Assembly: GCA_002398515.1 (NCBI GenBank)
Contig: DGZL01000048.1
Coordinates: 1 to 9,873, forward strand
Length of the DNA: 9,873 bases
From: Firmicutes bacterium UBA4981
GTDB taxonomy: Bacteria > Bacillota > SHA-98 > UBA4971
Direction of reading: 5' to 3'
The notes beneath the pieces were generated by a model. That model was given only the letters and a program-made list of their open reading frames with translations, ran no database searches and was not told where the DNA came from. Of the stretch, positions 1 through 6,843 are shown piece by piece (position 1 is the stretch's first letter; every line of letters begins with the position of its first letter). Made by a program: the position numbers and the translations under genes.

Positions 1-488
1 GAAAACCTTACACCTCGAGAGTCCCGAAAAAAAACGTGTGCTACTTTCGACCAATGATCAGCGGTTAGGTGGTGGATGTTCTGCCACATCAAAGGATTCC
101 AAGAAAACTGTATGGCAGTTCCAATCCGGAGTAAATGCAAACAGGCCACGCCGTAATTGCAGGTGAAGTCGCGCAGCCTGTTTCAGTTCTGATTATCTCA
201 TTGTTTTCCGGATCATACTTGTGTCCTTGTGTCGCAACAGAAGTCGTTATGTGACTGGATTTACTGCCTAGCTGAACCTGCTGTCCAACTAAGTTTGGCG
301 CCCAGCTGTGCCTGATGAAAAACAGGCCTGTTGACTAAGTAAGCTTCCGTTTGAGTTGGACTTAGTTCCAACAAAGCTGTTTGCACAATTGGGCTTAATG
401 CCAACTGGATCCGTTGCTTCACTCACTTTGTTGCGCAACCTGAGTCATTGCACACCGAGACTTACAGCACAAGCTTAATACTGGATAA
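1..488. other. Gene-free region with scattered inverted repeats
   Basis: I see no credible coding region on either strand of this stretch, which lies downstream of the beta-barrel gene. It contains an inverted pair AAACAGGC (139-146) and GCCTGTTT (176-183), a perfect 12-bp palindrome AACAGGCCTGTT (321-332) built from the same word, and a cluster of dyads centred on CTWAGT (separate entry). A run of eight A at 27-34 lies near the edge. None of these forms a convincing intrinsic terminator for the leftward barrel gene: the palindromes lack a proper stem plus adjacent U-run. The stretch could be a 3' untranslated region, the regulatory region of a gene beyond the left edge, or decayed sequence. 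Confidence 0.5.
285..405. repeat. Cluster of related short dyads and degenerate repeats (CTWAGT cores)
   Basis: The heptamer ACTWAGT occurs at 288-294, 334-340 and 360-366. Two copies sit at the centre of dyads: CCAA-CTAAGT-TTGG (285-298), and a perfect 6-bp inverted repeat GTTGGA (355-360) with TCCAAC (367-372) around CTTAGT. A degenerate direct repeat follows: CTTAGTTCCAAC (361-372) and CTTAATGCCAAC (394-405), 10 of 12 bases identical at a 33-bp offset. Dyads of this size are typical of operator sites for dimeric regulators, but no regulator gene is in the window and the function is unknown. Confidence 0.4.
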
Positions 489-1022
489 TCAGAAATCCAT
501 GCCTACAAGGACTCTAAACCCTGTAGTGCTAGGTGCATTTTGGGTCTTGAAAATAATCTCACCGGCTAACCAGAACGGGGCGTAAACCTCTGCCATAACG
601 CCACCGGACGCCTCCAGCCATGCCCTGGCACTACCGGAACCGAACCTAATACCGAGGCCGGCATCGCCATACACTACGAGTTGCGGGTGTACCGGCTGTT
701 CTCCCCATACACCTACTAGCAGAGCAGGCGAGGTTCCACCGGCAGTATGTAGTCTGATTCCCCCGTATGCGCCGACAAGAGCATCGCCGAATTCTTTGAG
801 ATCCATCGATCCATAAATATCGGCCCAGCCTGCGTTTTCAATGCCAAAGTAGTCTAGGCCCACGTCTATCGTGTCAGTAAGCGCCAATTCGCCTTTCAGG
901 GTCAAACCTCGTGCATCCCCCTGAAAATAATAACCGACACCGACATGGTTTGCTGCAGATGCTACACCGGCAAGCGCCATCGCACCAATGATCACGACTG
1001 CTATGAGCAGCTTTTTGTTCAT
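489..1022 (-). CDS. Small exported protein, probable outer-membrane beta-barrel
   Basis: The predicted product is 177 residues: a classic Sec signal peptide (basic MNKK, hydrophobic core, AxA-type cleavage after ASA at residues 21-23) and a mature part of about 154 residues. The mature part is made of short segments of alternating polar and hydrophobic/aromatic residues separated by Gly/Asp/Asn turns, and ends in Phe (MDF). Size, alternation and terminal aromatic residue fit an 8-stranded OmpX/OmpA-like barrel, the last being a known Bam recognition feature. I do not recognise a specific family. The ATG at 1022 is chosen because AAAGGGAGGG stands just upstream and the signal peptide begins there; an in-frame extension to 1190 would bury the signal peptide behind 56 unlikely residues. 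The gene is divergent from the ferredoxin gene. A secreted beta-sandwich protein is the main alternative. Confidence 0.75.
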   Translation of the reverse strand: MNKKLLIAVVIIGAMALAGVASAANHVGVGYYFQGDARGLTLKGELALTDTIDVGLDYFGIENAGWADIYGSMDLKEFGDALVGAYGGIRLHTAGGTSPALLVGVWGEQPVHPQLVVYGDAGLGIRFGSGSARAWLEASGGVMAEVYAPFWLAGEIIFKTQNAPSTTGFRVLVGMDF

Positions 1023-1303
1023 CCTTATCCCTCCCTTTCTTGTCGCATTCAAGAATATGGTTCGACAATATGACGGGAACTCCTTCATAAGCACTCCCAA
1101 AACATTGTTTTCCCAGATCAGGACAAGACTATGACTGAAAGGAGGTACGCGGCTGACGCAAGTGCTAGATAAATTCTGTAGGAATACCAAGTGAAACTCG
1201 ATTGAACACAGGATGACTTATATATGACCCTTAGCTGAGCTGCAAGAACACTGAGCAGTCTATAAAGAAACGCTATCTTATGGTGGAGAGCCGCGACACA
1301 AAA
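1023..1303. other. Divergent intergenic region between barrel gene and ferredoxin gene
   Basis: These 281 bases separate two divergently transcribed genes and so should hold both promoters. I find AT-rich -10-like words (TATATA at 1219-1224 on the plus strand; TATTCT on the minus strand around 1050), but no hexamer pair with a good -35 box at 16-18 bp spacing. No convincing sigma-70 promoter is therefore called. The minus-strand Shine-Dalgarno of the barrel gene lies next to its ATG at 1022. Confidence 0.35.
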
Positions 1304-1498
1304 ATGCCAACTATTACCGTAGACTCAGACCTCTGTATCGGTTGTGGGCTTTGCGCCGAAATATGCCCTGAAGTGTTTGAAATAGGGGATGACGGACAGG
1401 CTCACGTCATTGTCATTGATAAAAACGAGTGCGACCGGTCGGACTGTTGCTCTGAAGCGAGAGACTCTTGTCCGACAGAAGCGATCAAGTTCGAATAA
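1304..1498 (+). CDS. Single-cluster [4Fe-4S] ferredoxin
   Basis: This 64-residue cytoplasmic protein is a small low-potential electron carrier. Cys11, Cys14 and Cys17 (CIGCGLC) and Cys56 (CPTEAI) are placed exactly as the cluster ligands of the Pyrococcus/Thermotoga-type single [4Fe-4S] ferredoxins. Cys21 and Cys48 match the pair that forms a disulfide in P. furiosus ferredoxin. Two further cysteines, Cys43 and Cys49, are unassigned. The second CxxCxxC motif of clostridial two-cluster ferredoxins is absent. An in-frame ATG at 1280 would add eight residues; I prefer 1304 because it gives the family's usual N-terminus, although GGAG (1285-1288) is 15 nt away and the ribosome binding site does not settle the start. 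It is the only plus-strand gene and its 3' end overlaps that of amrS by 14 bp. A role as electron donor for AmrS is inference. Confidence 0.9.
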   Translation: MPTITVDSDLCIGCGLCAEICPEVFEIGDDGQAHVIVIDKNECDRSDCCSEARDSCPTEAIKFE

Positions 1499-2489
1499 TG
1501 TGGATAGGGGCGCCGCAATACTCACACTTGGCGTCCCTCAAACTGAATCGCGCCACGCCGAAAACAGTCCGCTCAATCACTTTATTGCCACACTCATAAC
1601 AGACAGTGTCACAGCCTTCCATGCCCGGGACATTCCCAAGATAAACATACTTTAGGTTCTGCCTTGCAATATCAGCGGCCTTGCGTAGTGTGTCAATGGG
1701 TGTCGGGGGCTCACTAAACTTATACGCCGGGTAGTACCTGGAGAAATGCACAGGCGTTGTGTCGCCGAGGGCTCTGGCAACCCAATTGACCAGCTTGTTG
1801 ATTTCATCCTCAGAGTCATTCAAGCCGGGTATCACCAGGTTCGTAATTTCGATATGACAACCTGCTTCCCGTGCAAGTTCAGCTGTTCGTAACACGGGTT
1901 CGAGCTTACCATGACACACTTTGGCATAGAACGCCGGAGAGAATGATTTTACGTCAATATTCATGGCGTCTATGTATGGAAGCAGCTCCTTGAGTGGTTC
2001 TTCGTTAACATGGCCATTTGTCACCAGCACGTTCTTGAAACCTTTTGCACGGACAAGCTCGGCAGTCTCCGACACGAATTCGAACCAAATCAAAGGCTCG
2101 GAATACGTGTATGAAAGCCCGATGGACTCCTTCTTCCTGCCGTAATCTGCAACAACTCCAGCTAATCTCAGAGGAGTAATCCTATAGGTATCTGCGTCAG
2201 CTTGGGAAATTTGCCAGTTTTGACAAAACCCGCAAGAAAGATTGCACCCTTTGGTTCCAACTGAGAGAATCTCGGAACCCGGGTAAAAATGGTACAGAGG
2301 TTTCTTCTCAATCGGATCCAACGCGAAGGAAGTCACTTCGCCGTAGTTCAGGGAAATGAGCTGACCCGCTACGTTTTTCCTTGCACGGCACACCCCGACG
2401 TTGCCCGGCTGAATCTTGCAGTATTGTGGACAGAGAAGACACAAGACAACCTTCTTCGGCCCAGCCTCCCAGTAAGATGCCTTCTTCAT
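1485..2489 (-). CDS. amrS: AmmeMemoRadiSam system radical SAM enzyme AmrS
   Basis: This 334-residue protein is the radical SAM component of the AmmeMemoRadiSam module, whose substrate and reaction are not established. The radical SAM motif CNLSCGFC (Cys82, Cys86, Cys89) ligates the [4Fe-4S] cluster that cleaves S-adenosylmethionine. An N-terminal Cys-rich segment (Cys17, 20, 24, 34) and a C-terminal rubredoxin-like pair of Cys knuckles (CYEC and CEYC, within about residues 295-330) are typical of the PflA-like AmrS family. The segment SYTYSEPLIWFE and the SAM-barrel strand NIDVKSF are also family-like. The ATG at 2489 is preceded by AGAGG at 8 nt and shares one base with the TGA of the upstream gene (TGATG), implying translational coupling; a TTG one codon earlier is less likely. 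The 3' end runs 14 bp into the convergent ferredoxin gene. Length is normal. Confidence 0.95.
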   Translation of the reverse strand: MKKASYWEAGPKKVVLCLLCPQYCKIQPGNVGVCRARKNVAGQLISLNYGEVTSFALDPIEKKPLYHFYPGSEILSVGTKGCNLSCGFCQNWQISQADADTYRITPLRLAGVVADYGRKKESIGLSYTYSEPLIWFEFVSETAELVRAKGFKNVLVTNGHVNEEPLKELLPYIDAMNIDVKSFSPAFYAKVCHGKLEPVLRTAELAREAGCHIEITNLVIPGLNDSEDEINKLVNWVARALGDTTPVHFSRYYPAYKFSEPPTPIDTLRKAADIARQNLKYVYLGNVPGMEGCDTVCYECGNKVIERTVFGVARFSLRDAKCEYCGAPIHIIRT

Positions 2490-3871
2490 CAAGTATGCCT
2501 CTTGACTTCAAATCTCTCGAGCTCTATATCTTCATTCGGACCTATGCCGGCCTTACCTCTTGCTATCGCCACTTGCTCCTCGGGAGTATCCACTCCTTCG
2601 ATATCAGGCAGAAGCAATCCTCGCCTCCGCCCCTTACGGACTATGACACCGTAGAGTTTAGGATTCAGCTCATCCAGGCCAAAAACAGGTTCGCTGGGCA
2701 TTAGAACATCCACGGAATAGTGAAGACTGCCCAGTTCATCTTCTCTGACAGGATGAAACCTCGGATCTTGAGTCGCAGCAGCAATGGCATTCCCGATAAT
2801 CTCTTGGGGGATGCTGCCTGTTGTCGGTTCTATTGTCCCTATGCAGCCTCTTAGCTCGCCACTTATCTTCAGAGTGCAAAATACTCCTGCCCGTCCCTGA
2901 AATTCTCTCGGGATCTCTTCAGGAGGATTTATCCTCTTTCCAGATTTTACGTAGGCTTCAACTGCAGCGCGAGCCAGCTTTACGGGAAAGCTCTCACCGG
3001 ACGAGCATCGGCCGGAATCGCAATTCCTCGCTAAATCCATCTCCGGACCGAAAAGCGCACATCCATAACCCACTCCGAACGGGCCTTCGTATGACAATAC
3101 CTCCGACCGAAGATCATCACCGAAGAGAGCGCCAAGCGCAGTCACCACCGGACGGTATCCGCACTCACCTGCCTCATCCAGCAAGGAATCATCTAAGGAC
3201 AGAATTCCTTGGATATCCATGTCTCGCAAAAGCTGAATAAGTCTTTCATCGAATTCCCGACCCCGGGGGCTATAGCCTGCAGGCGCCTGCCTAGTCAGGC
3301 GGTGTGATAAGTCTCCGCTTGCAACAAGGACAGCATTTCGCTCCAGCCTCCGGGCTGCCTTATCTATAGCCTGTCCAAAAGCATAAAGCACATCACGGGG
3401 AAGCAAGGCGGTGCCCATGACTACTACAGGAACATCCTGTCCTACCTCTTTATTTATGAAATGCATAGGGACAAGAACCCCATGATCCAGCCCCATAGGC
3501 CTCCTCGACATGCCTCCGCTCTCTGAGTCGAACCTGTAAATTCTTACCCCTATCTTGCCGGCCTCGTCCACGATAGCCGAGACAAGCTCCGGATCATTCC
3601 TGAAGCGGTATTTGGCTTCAGGCACGCCGAAAGCGGAAAAATCCCCCCTAAGCGGGTCATCTACTAAAACCGCTACCACATCGCGGAACAAAGGCGCATG
3701 AGGACTGATGACAATGATAACGTCAGGTTTGGCTTGATTTACACGACGAGCCAGCTCTCCCATGGCTTCCTGCGTGGCCTTGACAGCACGGATATCCCCT
3801 TTCCCTATCTCCGGTATAAGAAGGGGCGGATGAGGGGCAAGGACACACAACACCACGCCTGTTTGCTTCAC
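2489..3871 (-). CDS. amrB/amrA: AmrB-AmrA fusion (MEMO1-like plus AMMECR1 domains)
   Basis: One polypeptide of about 460 residues carries two of the three AmmeMemoRadiSam proteins. Residues 1-277 are a MEMO1/LigB-like class III extradiol dioxygenase fold with the family's histidine-bearing motifs APHPP (His14), SPHAP (His58), LDHG (His130) and SGDLSH (His190); related proteins bind iron. Residues about 295-460 are an AMMECR1 domain with the signature LRGCIG (about 340-345) and a later GLLLPDIEGVDT motif. A short Ser/Gly/Cys-rich linker joins them. Human MEMO1 and AMMECR1 are separate proteins; fused forms are known in bacteria. GTG at 3871 is preferred over GTG at 3880 because GAGG then lies at a workable 10 nt instead of 1 nt. 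It is coupled to amrS by TGATG and probably co-transcribed with it. The molecular function is unknown. Confidence 0.93.
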   Translation of the reverse strand: MKQTGVVLCVLAPHPPLLIPEIGKGDIRAVKATQEAMGELARRVNQAKPDVIIVISPHAPLFRDVVAVLVDDPLRGDFSAFGVPEAKYRFRNDPELVSAIVDEAGKIGVRIYRFDSESGGMSRRPMGLDHGVLVPMHFINKEVGQDVPVVVMGTALLPRDVLYAFGQAIDKAARRLERNAVLVASGDLSHRLTRQAPAGYSPRGREFDERLIQLLRDMDIQGILSLDDSLLDEAGECGYRPVVTALGALFGDDLRSEVLSYEGPFGVGYGCALFGPEMDLARNCDSGRCSSGESFPVKLARAAVEAYVKSGKRINPPEEIPREFQGRAGVFCTLKISGELRGCIGTIEPTTGSIPQEIIGNAIAAATQDPRFHPVREDELGSLHYSVDVLMPSEPVFGLDELNPKLYGVIVRKGRRRGLLLPDIEGVDTPEEQVAIARGKAGIGPNEDIELERFEVKRHT

Positions 3872-3898
3872 AATAACCACACCTCGACTTTCTCGCGC

Positions 3899-3910
3899 AA
3901 AAGCGCTTTT
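3899..3910. repeat. 12-bp perfect palindrome upstream of amrB/amrA
   Basis: AAAAGCGCTTTT is a perfect 12-bp palindrome in the 111-bp gap between the amidase stop and the amrB/amrA start, about 28 bp ahead of the chosen start codon. It could be a protein-binding site or part of a weak hairpin. The gap shows no clear promoter hexamers and no intrinsic terminator, so read-through from the amidase gene is possible. Confidence 0.35.
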
Positions 3911-3982
3911 CTCAGTCGTAGGATAATCCCCAAGATGCTATGATATTCTGTAAGTCGTCAGGTTTTTCCTCTTTGCCCCATC

Positions 3983-5278
3983 TCAGAATTGCTTGAACTC
4001 TATGATGTCGAAGTTGGGGGAAAGAGGTTCGTCAAGGATAATGTGGCCTGCAATGGTGGAGGATACCAGACCTTCGATAAGAATCTGGACTTCCTTGATT
4101 CCCGGGACATCTGTCAATGTATTCACAATGGAATAGACAGTCAACTCCTCAGCCCTGCTCCCTCCCCAGTGATTCTCCATGAGTTCCTCGCTGAAGTCTA
4201 CATAAGCTACATTATCCACAATCTTGACAGACTTAAGGCATGTGCCTCGCGGCAACGTGGGGCACAGCACACTTCCGCGTGCAGGCCCTTTTATGAGTTC
4301 TTGGACCACTCGAGAAGCACGTGAGTCCGGATTGCTCTCTGCTCCCAGACCGGGGATTTCGCGGACCTCAGGCATGAGATCATCATCGAAATTGGTGGGG
4401 CCTGCAAAGTACAGGGCTACTTCGTTTTCCTCCAGGTTCAAAGCTGCCCTGGCTCTTGAGTATAGGGAAGCATAGTCCTGGATGTCCGTGAATTCACTTG
4501 GCAAATCAGAGCTCGGCCTGGATTCATCACCCTCCTGAAGCCTGCCTTTCTTATAAGATTCCACAAGATAATTGACAGTTCCATAGAAGACAGCTTCAGC
4601 CACCTGCTTCCGGTAATCAGCTTGGGCCAACAAGGCTTCTTCCCGCGGATTTGACAGGAACCCCACTTCTACAATGACTGCAGGCATCGTCGACTTGCGT
4701 AGCACAAAGTAATCATCACCGGTTTTCGCTTTTCGGAGATTCGGCCCGAGACGACTGACAAGTTCCTTCTGTATGGCTATGGCAAGTTCCTTAGCATCAT
4801 CTGACTTGCTATGATAAAAAGTCTGCGCCCCGGACCAGACTTGCTCCGGAAAACTATTGGCATGAATACTGACGTAAATGTCTGCATTGTGTTCAGTTGC
4901 GAGCGCTATGCGACCTTCCAGATCAAGCCTCTTCCAGTTGGCATGGGAACGGTTGCCGGGTTCTATGAGACCGTCGTCTGTATTTCGGGTTAGGACTGTG
5001 TAAACAGCAGCTCGGTTAAACAAATCTGCTAAACGCAAGCCTATGTCCAGGACTACATCCTTCTCCATGACTCCTGAACGACCCTTTGCGCCTGCATCGA
5101 TTCCCCCGTGGCCGGGATCGATAACAATGGTTTTACCACATACTGCTTCTGAAAGAGGAGCACTGACTTTCACTGATACATAGGTGAGGATAAGGAGGAA
5201 TGCCATGACTATCCCAATCGTTCCCAAGGCAACAAGCCAAGCCCGATTTGTCCAGAGGATAACCACCGGTGACTTCAA
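3983..5278 (-). CDS. cwlD: CwlD-type N-acetylmuramoyl-L-alanine amidase with C-terminal GerMN domain
   Basis: This 431-residue membrane-anchored enzyme should cleave the amide bond between muramic acid and the stem peptide; CwlD does so in spore cortex to form muramic delta-lactam. One transmembrane anchor spans about residues 14-36. The Amidase_3 domain (about 48-245) has zinc ligands in IDPGHGG (His57), MEKDV (Glu72) and SIHAN (His139), and the catalytic Glu204 in VEVGFLSN. After a linker, residues about 285-415 form a GerMN domain (KGP, then VAYVDFS, then a conserved SIVNTLT helix), named for the spore protein GerM. B. subtilis CwlD is shorter and lacks this domain. TTG at 5278 is chosen because AAAGGGTGA lies 7 nt upstream; TTG at 5311 has a poorer site. 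Position downstream of rplM-rpsI matches the order seen in Bacillus. Another Amidase_3 role, such as cell separation, is possible. Confidence 0.9.
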   Translation of the reverse strand: MKSPVVILWTNRAWLVALGTIGIVMAFLLILTYVSVKVSAPLSEAVCGKTIVIDPGHGGIDAGAKGRSGVMEKDVVLDIGLRLADLFNRAAVYTVLTRNTDDGLIEPGNRSHANWKRLDLEGRIALATEHNADIYVSIHANSFPEQVWSGAQTFYHSKSDDAKELAIAIQKELVSRLGPNLRKAKTGDDYFVLRKSTMPAVIVEVGFLSNPREEALLAQADYRKQVAEAVFYGTVNYLVESYKKGRLQEGDESRPSSDLPSEFTDIQDYASLYSRARAALNLEENEVALYFAGPTNFDDDLMPEVREIPGLGAESNPDSRASRVVQELIKGPARGSVLCPTLPRGTCLKSVKIVDNVAYVDFSEELMENHWGGSRAEELTVYSIVNTLTDVPGIKEVQILIEGLVSSTIAGHIILDEPLSPNFDIIEFKQF

Positions 5279-5369
5279 TAGGAATTCACCCTTTGTAGCG
5301 CGCCATACCAAGAGAAAGAAAGCTCTCTTTAGGCGAACAGCTCCTACAACATAATTATGCGCACGCTAC

Positions 5370-5984
5370 TTAGCAAAGACCGCCGCCGGAAGCGGAGCCT
5401 TCCATAACTCGATAACCGCCACCTTTCTCAATTTCCCTCGCTACATCAAACACCTCTGACATATGTTTTAGTATGCTCTTTGACCCTTGTTTCGTACGGG
5501 CCACCACAAGCAGACACCCACGGGGCTCGAGAAATTCCCGCGCTTCTGTGATCAGGGGGAATACTACTGACTTGCCTGCTCGAATCGGAGGATTGCATAA
5601 GATGAGATCGAACCTCATACCGCGCACGGGTTCGAATCCGTTACCTGACAAGACCTTTGCATTCGTCAACCGGTTCAGCCTGACGTTTTCTCGGGCGAGT
5701 TCACATGCTCTCTCGTTTACGTCTACCATAACAACCTCTGACTTGGGAGAAAGCCTAGCAGCTACAATGCCTATTGGGCCATACCCGCACCCGAGGTCCA
5801 GAACTTTCTTAACCCCGTCAAGATTCATTGCCTCTATGAGGAGTTTTGTTCCACGATCGATTTTGCCCCTGGAGAATACCCCTCTGTCTGTACGGAATGT
5901 AAAAGGAATTCCCCGAATGTCGATGGTAATCTCTTTTATCGACCGCTCTGAACTAGGCTTTTCTGTGAAATAGTGCTCCGCCAA
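5370..5984 (-). CDS. Class I SAM-dependent methyltransferase, RsmC/YbxB-like
   Basis: This 204-residue protein has the N-terminal HYFTEKPS and RGVFSRGKID segments typical of the YbxB/MTS-domain family, followed by a Rossmann methyltransferase core. Motif I is DLGCGYGPIG (63-72) for SAM binding, an acidic residue ends strand 2 (MVDVN, about 86-90), and motif IV is NPPI (131-134), the NPPY-like signature of enzymes that methylate exocyclic amines of nucleic acid bases. The likely target is a guanine in 16S rRNA, as for RsmC, but this short single-domain form is only assigned by similarity. TTG at 5984 is chosen because it gives the family N-terminus; a G-rich stretch lies about 10 nt upstream. 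Its first 49 bases overlap the end of nadE, so it is almost certainly in the same operon. The amidase gene begins 91 bp downstream. Confidence 0.88.
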   Translation of the reverse strand: MAEHYFTEKPSSERSIKEITIDIRGIPFTFRTDRGVFSRGKIDRGTKLLIEAMNLDGVKKVLDLGCGYGPIGIVAARLSPKSEVVMVDVNERACELARENVRLNRLTNAKVLSGNGFEPVRGMRFDLILCNPPIRAGKSVVFPLITEAREFLEPRGCLLVVARTKQGSKSILKHMSEVFDVAREIEKGGGYRVMEGSASGGGLC

Positions 5985-6820
5985 TAGCGGTAGTCCCCCC
6001 CTATTCCTCTTGTCTGCAATCCGGCGAATACCGGCATCTTTGTCTTGAACTTGTTCCGACGGACGCGGGTCTTGACTGTATCGATGAAAGCCCGGTCAAA
6101 GCCTATCTTCAGCAGTTCTTGTTTAGTTCGTCTTTCATCTACCATGAGATAGAGAAGTTTGTCCAGATCATCATAAGTGAAGCCTAAGTCTTCCTCATCA
6201 GTCTGGCCTGCCCAAAAATCCGCGCTTGGGGGTTTTGCCACTATGTTTTCCGGCACCCCGAGATACCTTGCATATGAGCGAACCTGTGTCTTATAGAGGT
6301 CGCCTAGAGGATCAAAAGCAAATGCAAGATCCCCATGGAGGGTTCCATACCCCAGAAGAAGTTCTGTCTTATTGCTTGTTCCTATGACGAGACCTCCGGT
6401 GGCTGCAGATAAGTCATAAAGCAAGATCATTCTCTGCCTGGCCATTATGTTCCCCAGCCGGACCCTGCCGGGTTCTTCTCCGGTCGCAGCAAGAAGCGCG
6501 CCACAACACTCATTAACCATCGCTGTAATGTCAATTGTCACGCATTGAAGCCTGAGAATATCTCGGACATTCTTTGCATCTTCAAGGCTCTCAGGGTCAG
6601 TGGCATGATACGGAAGAATAGCAGCAAGGACATTGTCCGAACCCAGAGCCTCAGTTAGGACAAACGCCAAAACAGCTGAGTCAAGGCCACCGGAAAGCCC
6701 GAATACAGCTTTCTTCAGCCCTGACTTTGACATTTGGACTTTGACGAATTCAACCAGGATTTCATGGACGCTCTCCGCGTCAATTTGGAGGCCGGGGACA
6801 ATAACAGACGAATAAAGCAT
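5936..6820 (-). CDS. nadE: Ammonia-dependent NAD(+) synthetase
   Basis: This cytoplasmic enzyme of 294 residues adenylates nicotinic acid adenine dinucleotide with ATP and amidates it with ammonia, the last step of NAD synthesis. The PP-loop SGGLDS (43-48) binds ATP pyrophosphate; GNIMARQRM (123-131), GTSNKTE (147-153), DPLGDLYKTQV and PSADFWAGQTDEEDLG (198-213) are NadE signatures. There is no N-terminal nitrilase/glutaminase domain, so the protein is the ammonia-using short form. ATG at 6820 is preferred over ATG at 6826 because AGAGG then lies 7 nt upstream instead of 1 nt. It follows the enoyl-CoA hydratase gene by 23 bp and overlaps the methyltransferase gene by 49 bp. The extreme C-terminus beyond GGDYRYWR is a short tail encoded in the overlap. 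Confidence 0.97.
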   Translation of the reverse strand: MLYSSVIVPGLQIDAESVHEILVEFVKVQMSKSGLKKAVFGLSGGLDSAVLAFVLTEALGSDNVLAAILPYHATDPESLEDAKNVRDILRLQCVTIDITAMVNECCGALLAATGEEPGRVRLGNIMARQRMILLYDLSAATGGLVIGTSNKTELLLGYGTLHGDLAFAFDPLGDLYKTQVRSYARYLGVPENIVAKPPSADFWAGQTDEEDLGFTYDDLDKLLYLMVDERRTKQELLKIGFDRAFIDTVKTRVRRNKFKTKMPVFAGLQTRGIGGDYRYWRSTISQKSLVQSGR

Positions 6821-6843
6821 GCACATACCTCTTTTGAATTCTC

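Noticed and set aside
27..34. A run of eight A that would be a U-run on the minus strand, possibly a terminator.
   Set aside because: No GC-rich stem-loop lies directly before it on that strand, and it is more than 450 bases past the barrel gene.
321..332. AACAGGCCTGTT followed on the minus strand by further T, as a possible terminator of the barrel gene.
   Set aside because: A perfect palindrome with no loop leaves at most four paired bases once a loop is opened, too weak for an intrinsic terminator.
1023..1190. An in-frame N-terminal extension of 56 codons on the barrel protein.
   Set aside because: It would place residues before a textbook signal peptide, and the internal ATG has a strong Shine-Dalgarno directly upstream.
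1507..1537. GGGGCGCC and GGCGTCCC as a hairpin just past the ferredoxin stop, as a possible ferredoxin terminator.
   Set aside because: It lies in the amrS sequence encoding the C-terminal Cys knuckles, and no U-run follows on the plus strand.
5618..5642. A GGTTCGAATCC word resembling the T-arm of a tRNA on the plus strand.
   Set aside because: It lies inside the methyltransferase coding sequence (encoding GFEPV on the minus strand), and no acceptor, D or anticodon stems can be placed around it.
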